From Thalassospira profundimaris (lineage in GTDB: Bacteria; Pseudomonadota; Alphaproteobacteria; Rhodospirillales; Thalassospiraceae): DNA of 64,000 nt. The position numbers were made by a program, and so were the translations under genes. The stretch's first letter is position 1. The number at the start of each line of letters is the position of its first letter. Positions 9,018-17,164 of the stretch are shown here, in pieces. The DNA is taken from positions 124,001 through 188,000 of the forward strand of contig NZ_JPWH01000009.1 of NCBI RefSeq assembly GCF_003326755.1. The letters are read 5' to 3'. A model generated the notes under the pieces. The model saw only the letters and a list, made by a program, of their open reading frames with translations. It was not told where the DNA came from and searched no databases.

Positions 9018-9875
9018 TTGCAGACAAAGACTATGATCAGGTTAATTGCGGGCGGTTTTACCCTGTTGGCTGTGGTGGTTGCCGGGCCTGTTTTTGCGCA
9101 AGGCAGCGCAACGGGTAGCCAAAGCAGTTCTGGCACCAGCAATCATGGCAAAACTCAAACCCGGTCACAGGGGGGCTATAATGCCATTTCCCCGCAAATG
9201 CGCCAGATGTTGCCCGCCCTGATGCAGCAATTGCAAAAGAACCCGGCCTTGCTGGAGCAATTTGGCCTGGGCGGCCTTGGTGGTTTAAACGGCCTTGCCG
9301 GAACCGCGCTGGGGCAGGGCAATGGCGATGGCAGTAATGAGTTTGGTTCCGGGGGGATTGGTGATATGGGCCTCCCCGCCATTCCCGGTGTGAATGTACC
9401 CAAAGTGCCGGGGGTTCAAAACGGGGCTGGCACGGGGACAAACAATGCTGCCGCCGAGGCGGCGCGCAAGGGCGGGCTGGTGGTGCCGCCATTGCCCGTG
9501 CCCGAACAGGTCACAATTTATCGTGGGCAGTATCATCCATCCGATATTAATCAGGATGGCCGGATAGATGCCGATGAAGCCGCCAGTTACGCCGCCTGGA
9601 TGTTTCGCCGTCATGATATAAACGGCGATAATGTGCTGGTTTTGCGCGAGTTTTCCGCCGTCGAGGCCCTGCCAGGATCGGCAGAGGCAAATCGTACCCG
9701 CCTGCGTACCGAAGCCCGCCGCCTGGAATTGCTGTTCCCCCAATATGATGCCAATCATGACCAGATGATCGACAAATCGGAATTCATGAACAAAATCGCC
9801 GCCAATTTTGATGAAAAACGCGGAACGGCAAAGGATGTCAGCCCGTTTGTCTTTCAAACCGTGCTGCCATTTTAA
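9018..9875 (+). CDS. secreted EF-hand domain protein
   Basis: Exported protein of unknown role with three calcium-binding-type EF-hand loops, encoded at 9543-9578 (DINQDGRIDADE), 9615-9650 (DINGDNVLVLRE) and 9747-9782 (DANHDQMIDKSE). Acidic residues stand at the expected loop positions. The N-terminus has a signal peptide (IRLIAGGFTLLAVVVAGPVFAQG). A long Gly/Asn/Gln-rich linker follows before the EF hands. The TTG at 9018 has a well-placed GGAG (9008-9011) and is preferred; the ATG at 9033 is the alternative. It is divergent from mraZ across both ATGGG arrays. Calcium binding is inferred. Confidence 0.8.
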   Translation: MQTKTMIRLIAGGFTLLAVVVAGPVFAQGSATGSQSSSGTSNHGKTQTRSQGGYNAISPQMRQMLPALMQQLQKNPALLEQFGLGGLGGLNGLAGTALGQGNGDGSNEFGSGGIGDMGLPAIPGVNVPKVPGVQNGAGTGTNNAAAEAARKGGLVVPPLPVPEQVTIYRGQYHPSDINQDGRIDADEAASYAAWMFRRHDINGDNVLVLREFSAVEALPGSAEANRTRLRTEARRLELLFPQYDANHDQMIDKSEFMNKIAANFDEKRGTAKDVSPFVFQTVLPF

Positions 9876-10052
9876 GGCGCAAGCGGCAAAATACCTGTTT
9901 CGTGCGGGTTGCAGGCGCGGTTTGCGGCAGGTTGGCAATTGGCCCCGGGCGGCCTATTGTTAAGGAATTGTCACGACAGAAAAGGTGACAAAAGCTGTCT
10001 TGCAGGTCATACATGGCCCAAATCATCCGGCACGCCAGGACGGAGACCGCAC

Positions 10053-11228
10053 ATGGAAAGCAACGAAATCTACGCCCCCGTTCGCACCCCGAACGACGCG
10101 GACCAGCCGAAGAATACTGACGGCGAGGTTACTCTGTCGGATGCCGAAAAAGACCCGCGAACCGATATTGAAGTAAGCGAACGCCATGCCGAGGCCGAGC
10201 TTGCTGCCGCAGCCGAGGGCGAAGAAGATATTCATTGTGATGTTGACAGCCTGGGTGACGTTGATGCAGGCGGGCTTGTCGGGGAACCTGCCGCGATTGT
10301 TGGCACCAAGATTGTCGCACCGGGCAAGGCGGGTACGGCCGCCCCGGTCTGGATTGATTTGTTGGAGCCAACAGCCAGCGAGTTGCGTGCGATAGAGGCC
10401 CGCTTTGGCATCGAGGTGCCAACCCGTGAGGAAATGCAGGAAATCGAGCTGTCATCGCGGTTATATGATGAAGATGGCGCGCTGTTCATGACCGTTACTA
10501 TCCTGAACCGGGCCGCAACCGATGACCCGGAAAGCACGGCTGTGACGTTTATTCTGGCGAAAAAAACGCTGATCACCCTGCGTTATGCCGATCCGGTCCC
10601 GTTTAAAACCTTCACCCGGCGGGTCAAACGCTCGCCAGGGTTGGCAAGTTCATCCGATGCGGTGTTGCTGGGCCTGCTGGAGCAGATTGTCGACCGTCTG
10701 GCCGATATTATGGAAATTTCGGTGGCGGATCTGGAAAAAATCTCCAATGCGGTATTTTCCAAGGAAGGCAACGGGTCGGACCAGGACCATCATGAAAACC
10801 TGCGCCGCATTGGCCGGGCGGGCAACCTTGCCAGCAAGGCCAAGGACAGCCTGCTTAACCTTAACCGCATGGCGCTGTTTTTAAATACCCAGGCCCGGTT
10901 TAAAAAGGATGCCAAGGTCCGGCTGAAAACCCTGTCGCGCGATATTGTCTCGATTACCGAACATGCCAATTTTGTTGCCAACAAGGTGACGTTCCTGCTC
11001 GATGCCACCTTGGGCATGATTAACCTGGAACAGAACAATATCATCAAGATTTTCTCGGTCGCGGCGGCGGCTTTTTTGCCGCCAACCCTGATCGCCAGCA
11101 TTTATGGTATGAACTTTGAATTCATGCCCGAACTGCACTGGGAATTTGGTTATCCGCTGGCGATTGCCTTGATGGTTCTGTCTGCCGTCGGGCCGCTTTG
11201 GTATTTCAAGCGGAAAGGCTGGCTTTAA
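10053..11228 (+). CDS. corA: CorA-family divalent metal ion transporter
   Basis: Inner-membrane channel-type transporter for Mg2+ or related cations. The protein is 391 residues with a long cytoplasmic N-terminal domain and two C-terminal membrane helices. The family selectivity motif YGMN is present (GMN at 352-354), followed by the loop FEFMPEL and the last helix with a basic tail (FKRKGWL). The ATG at 10053 has GGAG 7 nt upstream. The first ~85 residues are acidic and poorly conserved. The 3' end overlaps the convergent regulator gene by 23 nt. The exact ion is not fixed by sequence. Confidence 0.92.
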   Translation: MESNEIYAPVRTPNDADQPKNTDGEVTLSDAEKDPRTDIEVSERHAEAELAAAAEGEEDIHCDVDSLGDVDAGGLVGEPAAIVGTKIVAPGKAGTAAPVWIDLLEPTASELRAIEARFGIEVPTREEMQEIELSSRLYDEDGALFMTVTILNRAATDDPESTAVTFILAKKTLITLRYADPVPFKTFTRRVKRSPGLASSSDAVLLGLLEQIVDRLADIMEISVADLEKISNAVFSKEGNGSDQDHHENLRRIGRAGNLASKAKDSLLNLNRMALFLNTQARFKKDAKVRLKTLSRDIVSITEHANFVANKVTFLLDATLGMINLEQNNIIKIFSVAAAAFLPPTLIASIYGMNFEFMPELHWEFGYPLAIALMVLSAVGPLWYFKRKGWL

Positions 11229-12231
11229 AACGTGTACGATAGTCGCTTGGCGCAACGCCAAGGTTTTTAACAAATACCCGGCGCAGGCGTTCATCATCGC
11301 CAAAGCCGCATAAAACGGCGATTTTTCCGATGGTCAGGTCGCTTCCTTCCAGATAATGGCGCGCACTTTCCAGTCGCAGGGCCTCCAGCGCGCGGGCCGG
11401 GCTGTTGTTGGTTTCGCGGGTATAAAGGCGCGAAAAATTGCGCGGGCTCATATTTGCCTGTGCGGCCAGGTCTTCAACGCTTAACGGTAAATGCAGGTTT
11501 TTGCGCATCCAGATATGCAATGCGTCAAATCGTCCGCCTTTATCCGTGCCTTGCTGGCTAAGGGGCTGGCTGAATTGTGATTGTCCGCCGGGGCGTTTGA
11601 TAAACATGATCAATCCGCGTGCCACCGCTAGTGCCTGTTCCCGGCCCAAATCCTCCTCGATCATGGCAATCGCCATGTCGATGCCGGTTGTCACCCCCGC
11701 CGATGTCCAGACCGGACCATCGCGCACATAAATCGGGTCCGTTTTCACATGCGCATCGGGAAAATGTTGGGCCAAACGCTCGCACCAGCGCCAGTGTGTG
11801 ACAACTTCGCGACCGGCAAGGTAGCCCGCCTGACCCAGTAAAAAGGCCCCGATGCAAATTGATGCCACGCGCCGCACCCGGTTTTGCTGCGCGACCAGCC
11901 AGTTCAGCAAAACCGTATCCTGCAGGGCATCGAGCTTTTCGTCGGTTCCGGCAATGATCAGGGTGTCGATGGGATGTTTGGATATTTCGGTTAGGGCCAG
12001 GGTGGGCAGGGCAATGCCGGTATCGGTCAGGATCGGCCCGCCATCGCGCGATACTAGCACGATGTCATAGGGCAGGCGGTGATCTTGCGTTTTGTCCAAG
12101 GCGGTCGTTCGCCCGCAATTCACGCGGTCATCGGCCAGCAGATTGGCATCGTGAAAGGCCTGCAACGGTCCGGTTACGTCCAGCAGCACAGAATCTGGTG
12201 TTATGACAAAAACGATCCGGCGCTGTTTCAT
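11206..12231 (-). CDS. GlxA-family transcriptional regulator (DJ-1/PfpI-like domain plus AraC HTH)
   Basis: Cytoplasmic regulator of 341 residues. The N-terminal half is a DJ-1/PfpI-like fold, with SICIGAFLLGQAGYL around the usual nucleophile-elbow position. The C-terminal ~100 residues form an AraC-type double helix-turn-helix (NMSPRNFSRLYTRE and IAVLCGFGDDERLRRVF). Start ATG at 12231-12229 has AAGGCAG upstream; the longer open frame upstream looks non-coding. It is divergent from the isochorismatase-like gene with 145 nt between them, so that gene is the obvious candidate target. The ligand is unknown. Confidence 0.9.
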   Translation of the reverse strand: MKQRRIVFVITPDSVLLDVTGPLQAFHDANLLADDRVNCGRTTALDKTQDHRLPYDIVLVSRDGGPILTDTGIALPTLALTEISKHPIDTLIIAGTDEKLDALQDTVLLNWLVAQQNRVRRVASICIGAFLLGQAGYLAGREVVTHWRWCERLAQHFPDAHVKTDPIYVRDGPVWTSAGVTTGIDMAIAMIEEDLGREQALAVARGLIMFIKRPGGQSQFSQPLSQQGTDKGGRFDALHIWMRKNLHLPLSVEDLAAQANMSPRNFSRLYTRETNNSPARALEALRLESARHYLEGSDLTIGKIAVLCGFGDDERLRRVFVKNLGVAPSDYRTRFKASLSA

Positions 12232-12376
12232 TTTGCTGCCTTTTGTGTGGTCAGGCCTGTTATACAGGTATTTGGCATAAAATAAGGGATATTTGTCATT
12301 TATGCCATATGTGAATGGCGTAATCTGTGACGAGAGCAAATCACCCCGAACCGATCCCCGTAATGGCAGGTAAATA

Positions 12377-12967
12377 ATGATATTCGATGATCCCAAAACG
12401 TATGCCAAAGAACACGGGCTTCCTGTCCTGATGCTGATTGACTGGCAAACAGGGTTTCGTGATCTGGATTATTGGGGGCCGCGCAATAATCCTGTGGCGG
12501 AGAGCAATGCGGAAAAGCTGTTGTCATTTTGGCGGCAGCAGGGTGGCCGCATCATTCATGTTCGCCATGATTCAACCACGCCAGCGTCGCCGTTATTCCC
12601 CGGTAAGGACAGCCATGCCTTCGAGGCATTTGCCACCCCGCAGGCGGACGAGGCAGTGTATGGTAAAAACGTCAATTCCGCTTTTATTGCTACGACACTG
12701 GAAGATGATTTGCGCGCCGCCGGGCACACCAGACTGGTGATGAGTGGCATCAGCACGGACCATTGTGTAAACACGACAACACGCATGGCCGGAAATCTGG
12801 GCTTTGATGTTACATTGGTGGCGGATGCCTGTTTTTGTTTTGACCGCATCCACCCCGACGGGCGCATTATTCCGGCGCAAATGGTTCATGATGTGCATCT
12901 TGCTGCCCTGTCAGGTGAATTTGCAAAAATCGCCAGCACGGATGCGGTGATAAAGCAGCACAGTTAA
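12377..12967 (+). CDS. isochorismatase-family cysteine hydrolase
   Basis: Predicted amidohydrolase of 196 residues. The family catalytic triad is complete: D22 (LIDWQTG), K97 (YGKNVNSAF) and C130 (SGISTDHCVNTT). The cis-peptide region before the cysteine is conserved. Members act on isochorismate, nicotinamide, N-carbamoyl compounds or similar substrates, and the sequence alone does not tell which. It is divergent from a GlxA-type regulator, an arrangement often seen for substrate-induced amidohydrolases. Confidence 0.88.
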   Translation: MIFDDPKTYAKEHGLPVLMLIDWQTGFRDLDYWGPRNNPVAESNAEKLLSFWRQQGGRIIHVRHDSTTPASPLFPGKDSHAFEAFATPQADEAVYGKNVNSAFIATTLEDDLRAAGHTRLVMSGISTDHCVNTTTRMAGNLGFDVTLVADACFCFDRIHPDGRIIPAQMVHDVHLAALSGEFAKIASTDAVIKQHS

Positions 12968-13027
12968 TGCAATTGACTCGCAATAAGTAAATGTGCAACT
13001 TGGGCGAAACGTTTACAGGAGGCCGGA

Positions 13028-13651
13028 ATGGCGAAAATTGAAACCCGTGATCAATTGCGTGGCATTTACGGCGATCCGATGGAAATTGCGCTGCAAAAAG
13101 AACTGTCTGTTCTTGATAAGCATTGCCGCCGGTTTATTGAACTTGCCCCTTTTGCCGTGATTTCGTCGGCCAATGAAAAGGGCGAGGGCGATGTTAGCCC
13201 GCGGGGCGATGGCCCGGGCTTTGTGAAGGTGCTGGATGACAAAACCATTCTGATGCCGGACCGCCCCGGCAACCGCCGCCTTGATACATTATCCAATATT
13301 CTGGTCAATCCTCAGGTGGGTTTGCTGTTTATGGTGCCGGGCATGAATGAAACCCTGCGCCTGAACGGCACGGCAGAAATTCGCGATGATGCCGACTTGC
13401 TGGCGCTGTTTGCCGATACCGGCAAGCTGCCGATTTCCGTGATTAAAATGACGGTCCGCGAGGCTTATCTGCATTGTGCCAAGTCGCTGATGCGCTCGCG
13501 CCTGTGGCAGGCGGATGCGCAAATTGACCGGAAATCCTTCCCGACCCTGGGCGCGATTATCAAGGATCAGCTTTCGCTGGCAAGCGGCGATGAACAAACC
13601 CAGGAAGAAACCGATGCCTATTTCGCCAAGTCGATTGCGGAAAAAGGCTAG
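13028..13651 (+). CDS. pyridoxamine 5'-phosphate oxidase-family flavin-binding protein
   Basis: Cytoplasmic protein of 207 residues with the split-barrel FMN-binding fold. The segment FAVISSANEKGEGDVSPRGDGPGFVKVLDD, then RPGNRRLDTLSNIL and VGLLFMVPG, is typical of the MSMEG_1061-type group of small PPOX-like proteins. The ATG at 13028 has AGGAGG about 5 nt upstream, an unusually strong ribosome site. The substrate is unknown. It is followed by a weak terminator and then the 3' end of rnpB on the opposite strand. Confidence 0.85.
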   Translation: MAKIETRDQLRGIYGDPMEIALQKELSVLDKHCRRFIELAPFAVISSANEKGEGDVSPRGDGPGFVKVLDDKTILMPDRPGNRRLDTLSNILVNPQVGLLFMVPGMNETLRLNGTAEIRDDADLLALFADTGKLPISVIKMTVREAYLHCAKSLMRSRLWQADAQIDRKSFPTLGAIIKDQLSLASGDEQTQEETDAYFAKSIAEKG

Positions 13652-13681
13652 GATTTTTCGCCATTATCGCGCGACATTTAG

Positions 13682-13708
13682 CCCGGTGTTGAAAGATGCC
13701 GGGTTTTT
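13682..13708 (+). terminator. short intrinsic terminator after the PPOX-family gene
   Basis: CCCGG (13682-13686) and CCGGG (13699-13703) form a 5-bp stem directly followed by five T residues. It lies 31 nt after the stop codon. The stem is short, so efficiency is uncertain. Confidence 0.45.
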
Positions 13709-13751
13709 GCCATGTGGCAGACTTAACAGAACAATTAGCATGTGAAAGAAA

Positions 13752-14155
<404 letters not shown>

Positions 14156-14283
14156 CGCGGTTTACGCTAGCGCGCCCGCAAGGTCAAGCAAAAGCGGTAT
14201 TCGCAGGAAGGATTGAAACCGGGTATGCCAGCCCGGATTAAAGTCTGCCTGCCCCTTGAAAAAGGATGGGCTGCTTCACTACT

Positions 14284-14297
14284 TAAGGATAGTTATT
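14284..14297 (+). promoter_or_regulatory. TAAGGATAGTTATT motif upstream of the orphan binding protein
   Basis: The 14-mer TAAGGATAGTTATT ends 26 nt before the ATG at 14324. The identical 14-mer occurs at 20174-20187 before the chemoreceptor gene, there within a perfect inverted repeat. Here the right half is degenerate (TATATACCTAT). The identical sequence and similar distance to the start suggest a shared regulator or promoter element. Confidence 0.5.
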
Positions 14298-14323
14298 TAT
14301 ATACCTATTATTGGAAGAATTCT

Positions 14324-15160
14324 ATGCTCAAGGTGGGGCTGCGCCAGCTTTGTTTCGGTTTTCTGGTTCTGGCGATCGCGGGGCTGCCATTGGCGCGGTC
14401 CCAGGCCGCGACAGAGGCGGTGCGACTGTGCTTTACCCGGTGGGAACCTTATGCCTACGATGATGGTAACGATACCGGACCTGCGGGCCTGGCAATTGAT
14501 ATTGCCAAGCGTGCCTTTGACCTTGCGGGGCGTGCGGTGACTTTTGTGCAAATGCCCCATTCGCGCTGTCACATCGGTATTCGTATGGGTCATTATGACG
14601 GCATTCTGTTTGAAAGCCTGAAAGAAAAACCGGTTGAAAAACTGGTGACGTCGCGTTTCGCCCTCGTCAACAGGGTGTTGGTTGCCGTGGTGCGTGAAAG
14701 CTACCCGAAAGCAGGCTATGACGGGCTTTCGACATTTCAGGGGGCAAACTGGCTGCGCGTCGTCGGGGACGATTATCCGGAAAAGATCATTGATGATCCG
14801 GATATGTATCCGGTTGATGTGGGCGAAAATGCCCACGGCCTGTTAATGTTGCGCCGAAACTATGTGGATGTCGTGTTTCGCGATCTGGCAAGCCTGCATT
14901 TTGGGTCCGATGCCGTCAAGGGGACGCCGGGCCTGAAAACCCTGTTGCCTGCGGTAGATGTCGAACCCTTTTATATGCGGCTGGAGGAACGGCTGGCCCC
15001 GGTCATGAAGGGCTATGACGATGCCATTGCCAAAATGCTGTCAGATGGCAGCATTGATCATCTGTTTTACCGACATCTCGGTTTTAGCCAGATTGCCTTC
15101 AATCATTATTTTTCCGGCGATGAAACACCGGTTTTGCCGCAGGACCGTTTAATGCCTTAA
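14324..15160 (+). CDS. periplasmic solute-binding protein, family 3-like (orphan)
   Basis: Exported protein of 278 residues with a signal peptide (LCFGFLVLAIAGLPLARSQA) and a bilobed binding-protein fold: VRLCFTRWEPYAYDD at the mature N-terminus, GLAIDIAKRAF, then GHYDGILFESLKEKP and FALVNRVLVAV. This resembles the amino-acid-type family 3 binding proteins. No permease or ATPase gene is adjacent, so it may be a sensor component or act with a distant transporter. ATG 14324 has GGAAG about 7 nt upstream. Its stop overlaps the convergent amidase gene by 4 nt. Confidence 0.83.
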   Translation: MLKVGLRQLCFGFLVLAIAGLPLARSQAATEAVRLCFTRWEPYAYDDGNDTGPAGLAIDIAKRAFDLAGRAVTFVQMPHSRCHIGIRMGHYDGILFESLKEKPVEKLVTSRFALVNRVLVAVVRESYPKAGYDGLSTFQGANWLRVVGDDYPEKIIDDPDMYPVDVGENAHGLLMLRRNYVDVVFRDLASLHFGSDAVKGTPGLKTLLPAVDVEPFYMRLEERLAPVMKGYDDAIAKMLSDGSIDHLFYRHLGFSQIAFNHYFSGDETPVLPQDRLMP

Positions 15161-16047
15161 GGCTCTGACGTGCTTTGGCACCACGGCGGGCATTGGGCAA
15201 TCAGGTCTTTTAAGATGGCAATGCTTTGCGCATCGGCATGACCATTCAGGCAGGTGGGCCGCCAGTGTCGCTGAAAGGCGACACGGTTATGAACCGGGTC
15301 GCCAGGGCCGTAACCAAATTGCAAAAGCAGGCTGTCAAACAGGGCTTCGCAATCGGCATTTTCATCGCGCAACGGAGGCGTGTCCCCTGTCGGATCAGGG
15401 GGGCTGCCTGTTTCGTCAACGGACAGGGCCGCGATATTTTTTGGCGATGTATGATGTTCGCCTGCGGCAATGGCTGTGTTTACCTGTGCATCCTCAAAAG
15501 TGTTTTGACTGGTGTCAGAGGACGGGTTTGCTGCGTCCTCGCGTGGCCACAGGCCAATGCCTTCGGCTGCAAGCTGGTGCCAGGGGAAAAGCTCGCCCGG
15601 GTCTTCCTTGCGGTCTGGTGCCATGTCGGAATGGGCGATGATGTGATGGGCCGGTATGTTGTGCCGGGCAAGAATGGCCTTGATAAGCACCTTCAGGGCA
15701 TCAATTTGGCGCACAGCAAAGGGGCGATAGCCAAATTCATGCCCGGGATTGACAATTTCAATGCCAATGGCGCGCGAATTGACATCACAGCACCCGCGCC
15801 ATTGGCCGCGCCCGGCATGCCAGGCGCGCTTTGCCTCGGCAACAAGCTGATAAATGCAGCCATCTTCCTCGATCATATAGTGGGCGGAAACCTGGGAGGC
15901 CGGGTCGCACATCCGTTCAAGCGCCATTTCGCCGCTGGGCATGCCGGTATAATGCAAGACCAGCATGTCAATCGCAGTTTCGGCAGGGCGTTCGCCAAAA
16001 TTGGGCGAGGGGTGCCAGATAATGGGCTGTTCGGAGTGTTCCGGCAT
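15157..16047 (-). CDS. N-acetylmuramoyl-L-alanine amidase, AmpD/amidase_2 family
   Basis: Zinc amidase that cleaves the bond between MurNAc and L-Ala. H32 in LHYTG, the glutamate of IGIEIVNPG and the segment AHSDMAPDRKEDPGELFPW supply the expected zinc and catalytic positions. The amidase domain occupies about residues 1-180. A long acidic, low-complexity linker follows, and the last ~60 residues (LLQFGYGPGDPVHNRVAFQRHWRP) resemble a peptidoglycan-binding-domain helix bundle. No signal peptide is visible, which favours a cytoplasmic, AmpD-like role in muropeptide recycling. The gene just after it on this strand would be none; EamA lies upstream 5 nt away, so the two are probably co-transcribed. 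Confidence 0.9.
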   Translation of the reverse strand: MPEHSEQPIIWHPSPNFGERPAETAIDMLVLHYTGMPSGEMALERMCDPASQVSAHYMIEEDGCIYQLVAEAKRAWHAGRGQWRGCCDVNSRAIGIEIVNPGHEFGYRPFAVRQIDALKVLIKAILARHNIPAHHIIAHSDMAPDRKEDPGELFPWHQLAAEGIGLWPREDAANPSSDTSQNTFEDAQVNTAIAAGEHHTSPKNIAALSVDETGSPPDPTGDTPPLRDENADCEALFDSLLLQFGYGPGDPVHNRVAFQRHWRPTCLNGHADAQSIAILKDLIAQCPPWCQSTSEP

Positions 16048-16052
16048 TGTTT

Positions 16053-16925
16053 TTAATCCATCCCCTGTTCCTGGTTCTGCGGTGGTTTGCGAAACATGAT
16101 CACGGCAACACCGGCCAGAACGGTTAGTCCGCCAACAATTTTAAACGTGCTGATGCTTTCCCCAAATACCAGGATAGACCCGGTCACACTGATCACCGGT
16201 GCCAAAAGCGACCACGGCACGACCTGGTTTACATCATAGGTCTTGAGCAAATAGTACCACGACCCGTAAGCTACGATCGATGACATGATCACGGTGAAGC
16301 TCAAATTCGCCCACGCTACCCAGCTTGCATTTATAACGGCATGGATGGCGCCCGGTTCCAGAATAAATGACAAAACCAGCAATTGCGGTGCCGCCATTAG
16401 GCCCATCCAGCCATTCAGCTCGAAGGTGTTGATGTCGCCCAGCTTTTTGATCAATACATTGGCAACCGCCCACATTAGGGCGGCAAACACCACCAGCAGC
16501 AGCGGCAGTTTCACGTCGGTCATTGACGGGTCCCAGAACATCAGGGTCACACCGACAAAGGCCAGCGTCATGCCCAACAGGCGTTTCCAGCCCAGCCGGT
16601 CGTTGAAAAAATATGTCGCCAGCATGGATGAAAAGGGCACGCCAAGTAAAATGATGATGGCGACCGGCCCGGCATCCAGCATGGAAAGCGCGCAAAACAG
16701 AACGCCAAAATGCCCGGTGCCAAACACAAATGACAACAGCGCCAGTTTTGGCAGTTTGTCACGCGGGACCTGGGTAAACGGAACCAGCAGGGCCGCAACC
16801 GCAAGAAAACGAATGGCGGTAAGCATCATTGGAGGGATTTCGCCAACCGCGCCTTTGACGGTCAGCATATTGATGCCCCAGATAATGGCGACAGAAAGCG
16901 ATAATAGTGCGGCTTTGAGGGGCAT
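16053..16925 (-). CDS. EamA-family drug/metabolite transporter
   Basis: Inner-membrane protein of 290 residues with ten predicted helices in two EamA repeats. The first begins IIWGINMLTVKGAVGEIPP; the second begins near PLLLVVFAALMWAVANVLIKK. The ATG at 16925 with AGG 7 nt upstream is preferred over the TTG two codons earlier. It is upstream of the amidase gene by 5 nt. Family members mostly export amino acids or metabolites; the substrate cannot be read from the sequence. Confidence 0.88.
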   Translation of the reverse strand: MPLKAALLSLSVAIIWGINMLTVKGAVGEIPPMMLTAIRFLAVAALLVPFTQVPRDKLPKLALLSFVFGTGHFGVLFCALSMLDAGPVAIIILLGVPFSSMLATYFFNDRLGWKRLLGMTLAFVGVTLMFWDPSMTDVKLPLLLVVFAALMWAVANVLIKKLGDINTFELNGWMGLMAAPQLLVLSFILEPGAIHAVINASWVAWANLSFTVIMSSIVAYGSWYYLLKTYDVNQVVPWSLLAPVISVTGSILVFGESISTFKIVGGLTVLAGVAVIMFRKPPQNQEQGMD

Positions 16926-17090
16926 AAACAACCTGAAATCAAGAGTGACGCAGCCTGCCGGGCAGGCACCGCATAAAACTTCTGGTCGTTATGGTTACGT
17001 GTTTGTTTTGACTCACTCAAGTTTATTGCGCGCCGGGCACCAATGCACAAATGTGCAGTCTGTGCTGGTGGTGTTGATGTTTGTCGCAAT

Positions 17091-17127
17091 AAAAAGGGAA
17101 AGCTGCGGTTGTGCAGCTTTCCCTTTT
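17091..17127 (-). terminator. intrinsic terminator after the ABC-F gene
   Basis: AAAGGGAAAGCTGC and GCAGCTTTCCCTTT form a perfect stem with a 6-nt loop. Read on the minus strand it ends in a T-rich run (TTTTTATT). It sits about 40 nt after the ABC-F stop and is nearly symmetrical, so it could act in both directions. Confidence 0.85.
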
Positions 17128-17164
17128 AAACCCTGGGGGCAGGACCTGTTGATTTCCGGCAGGG

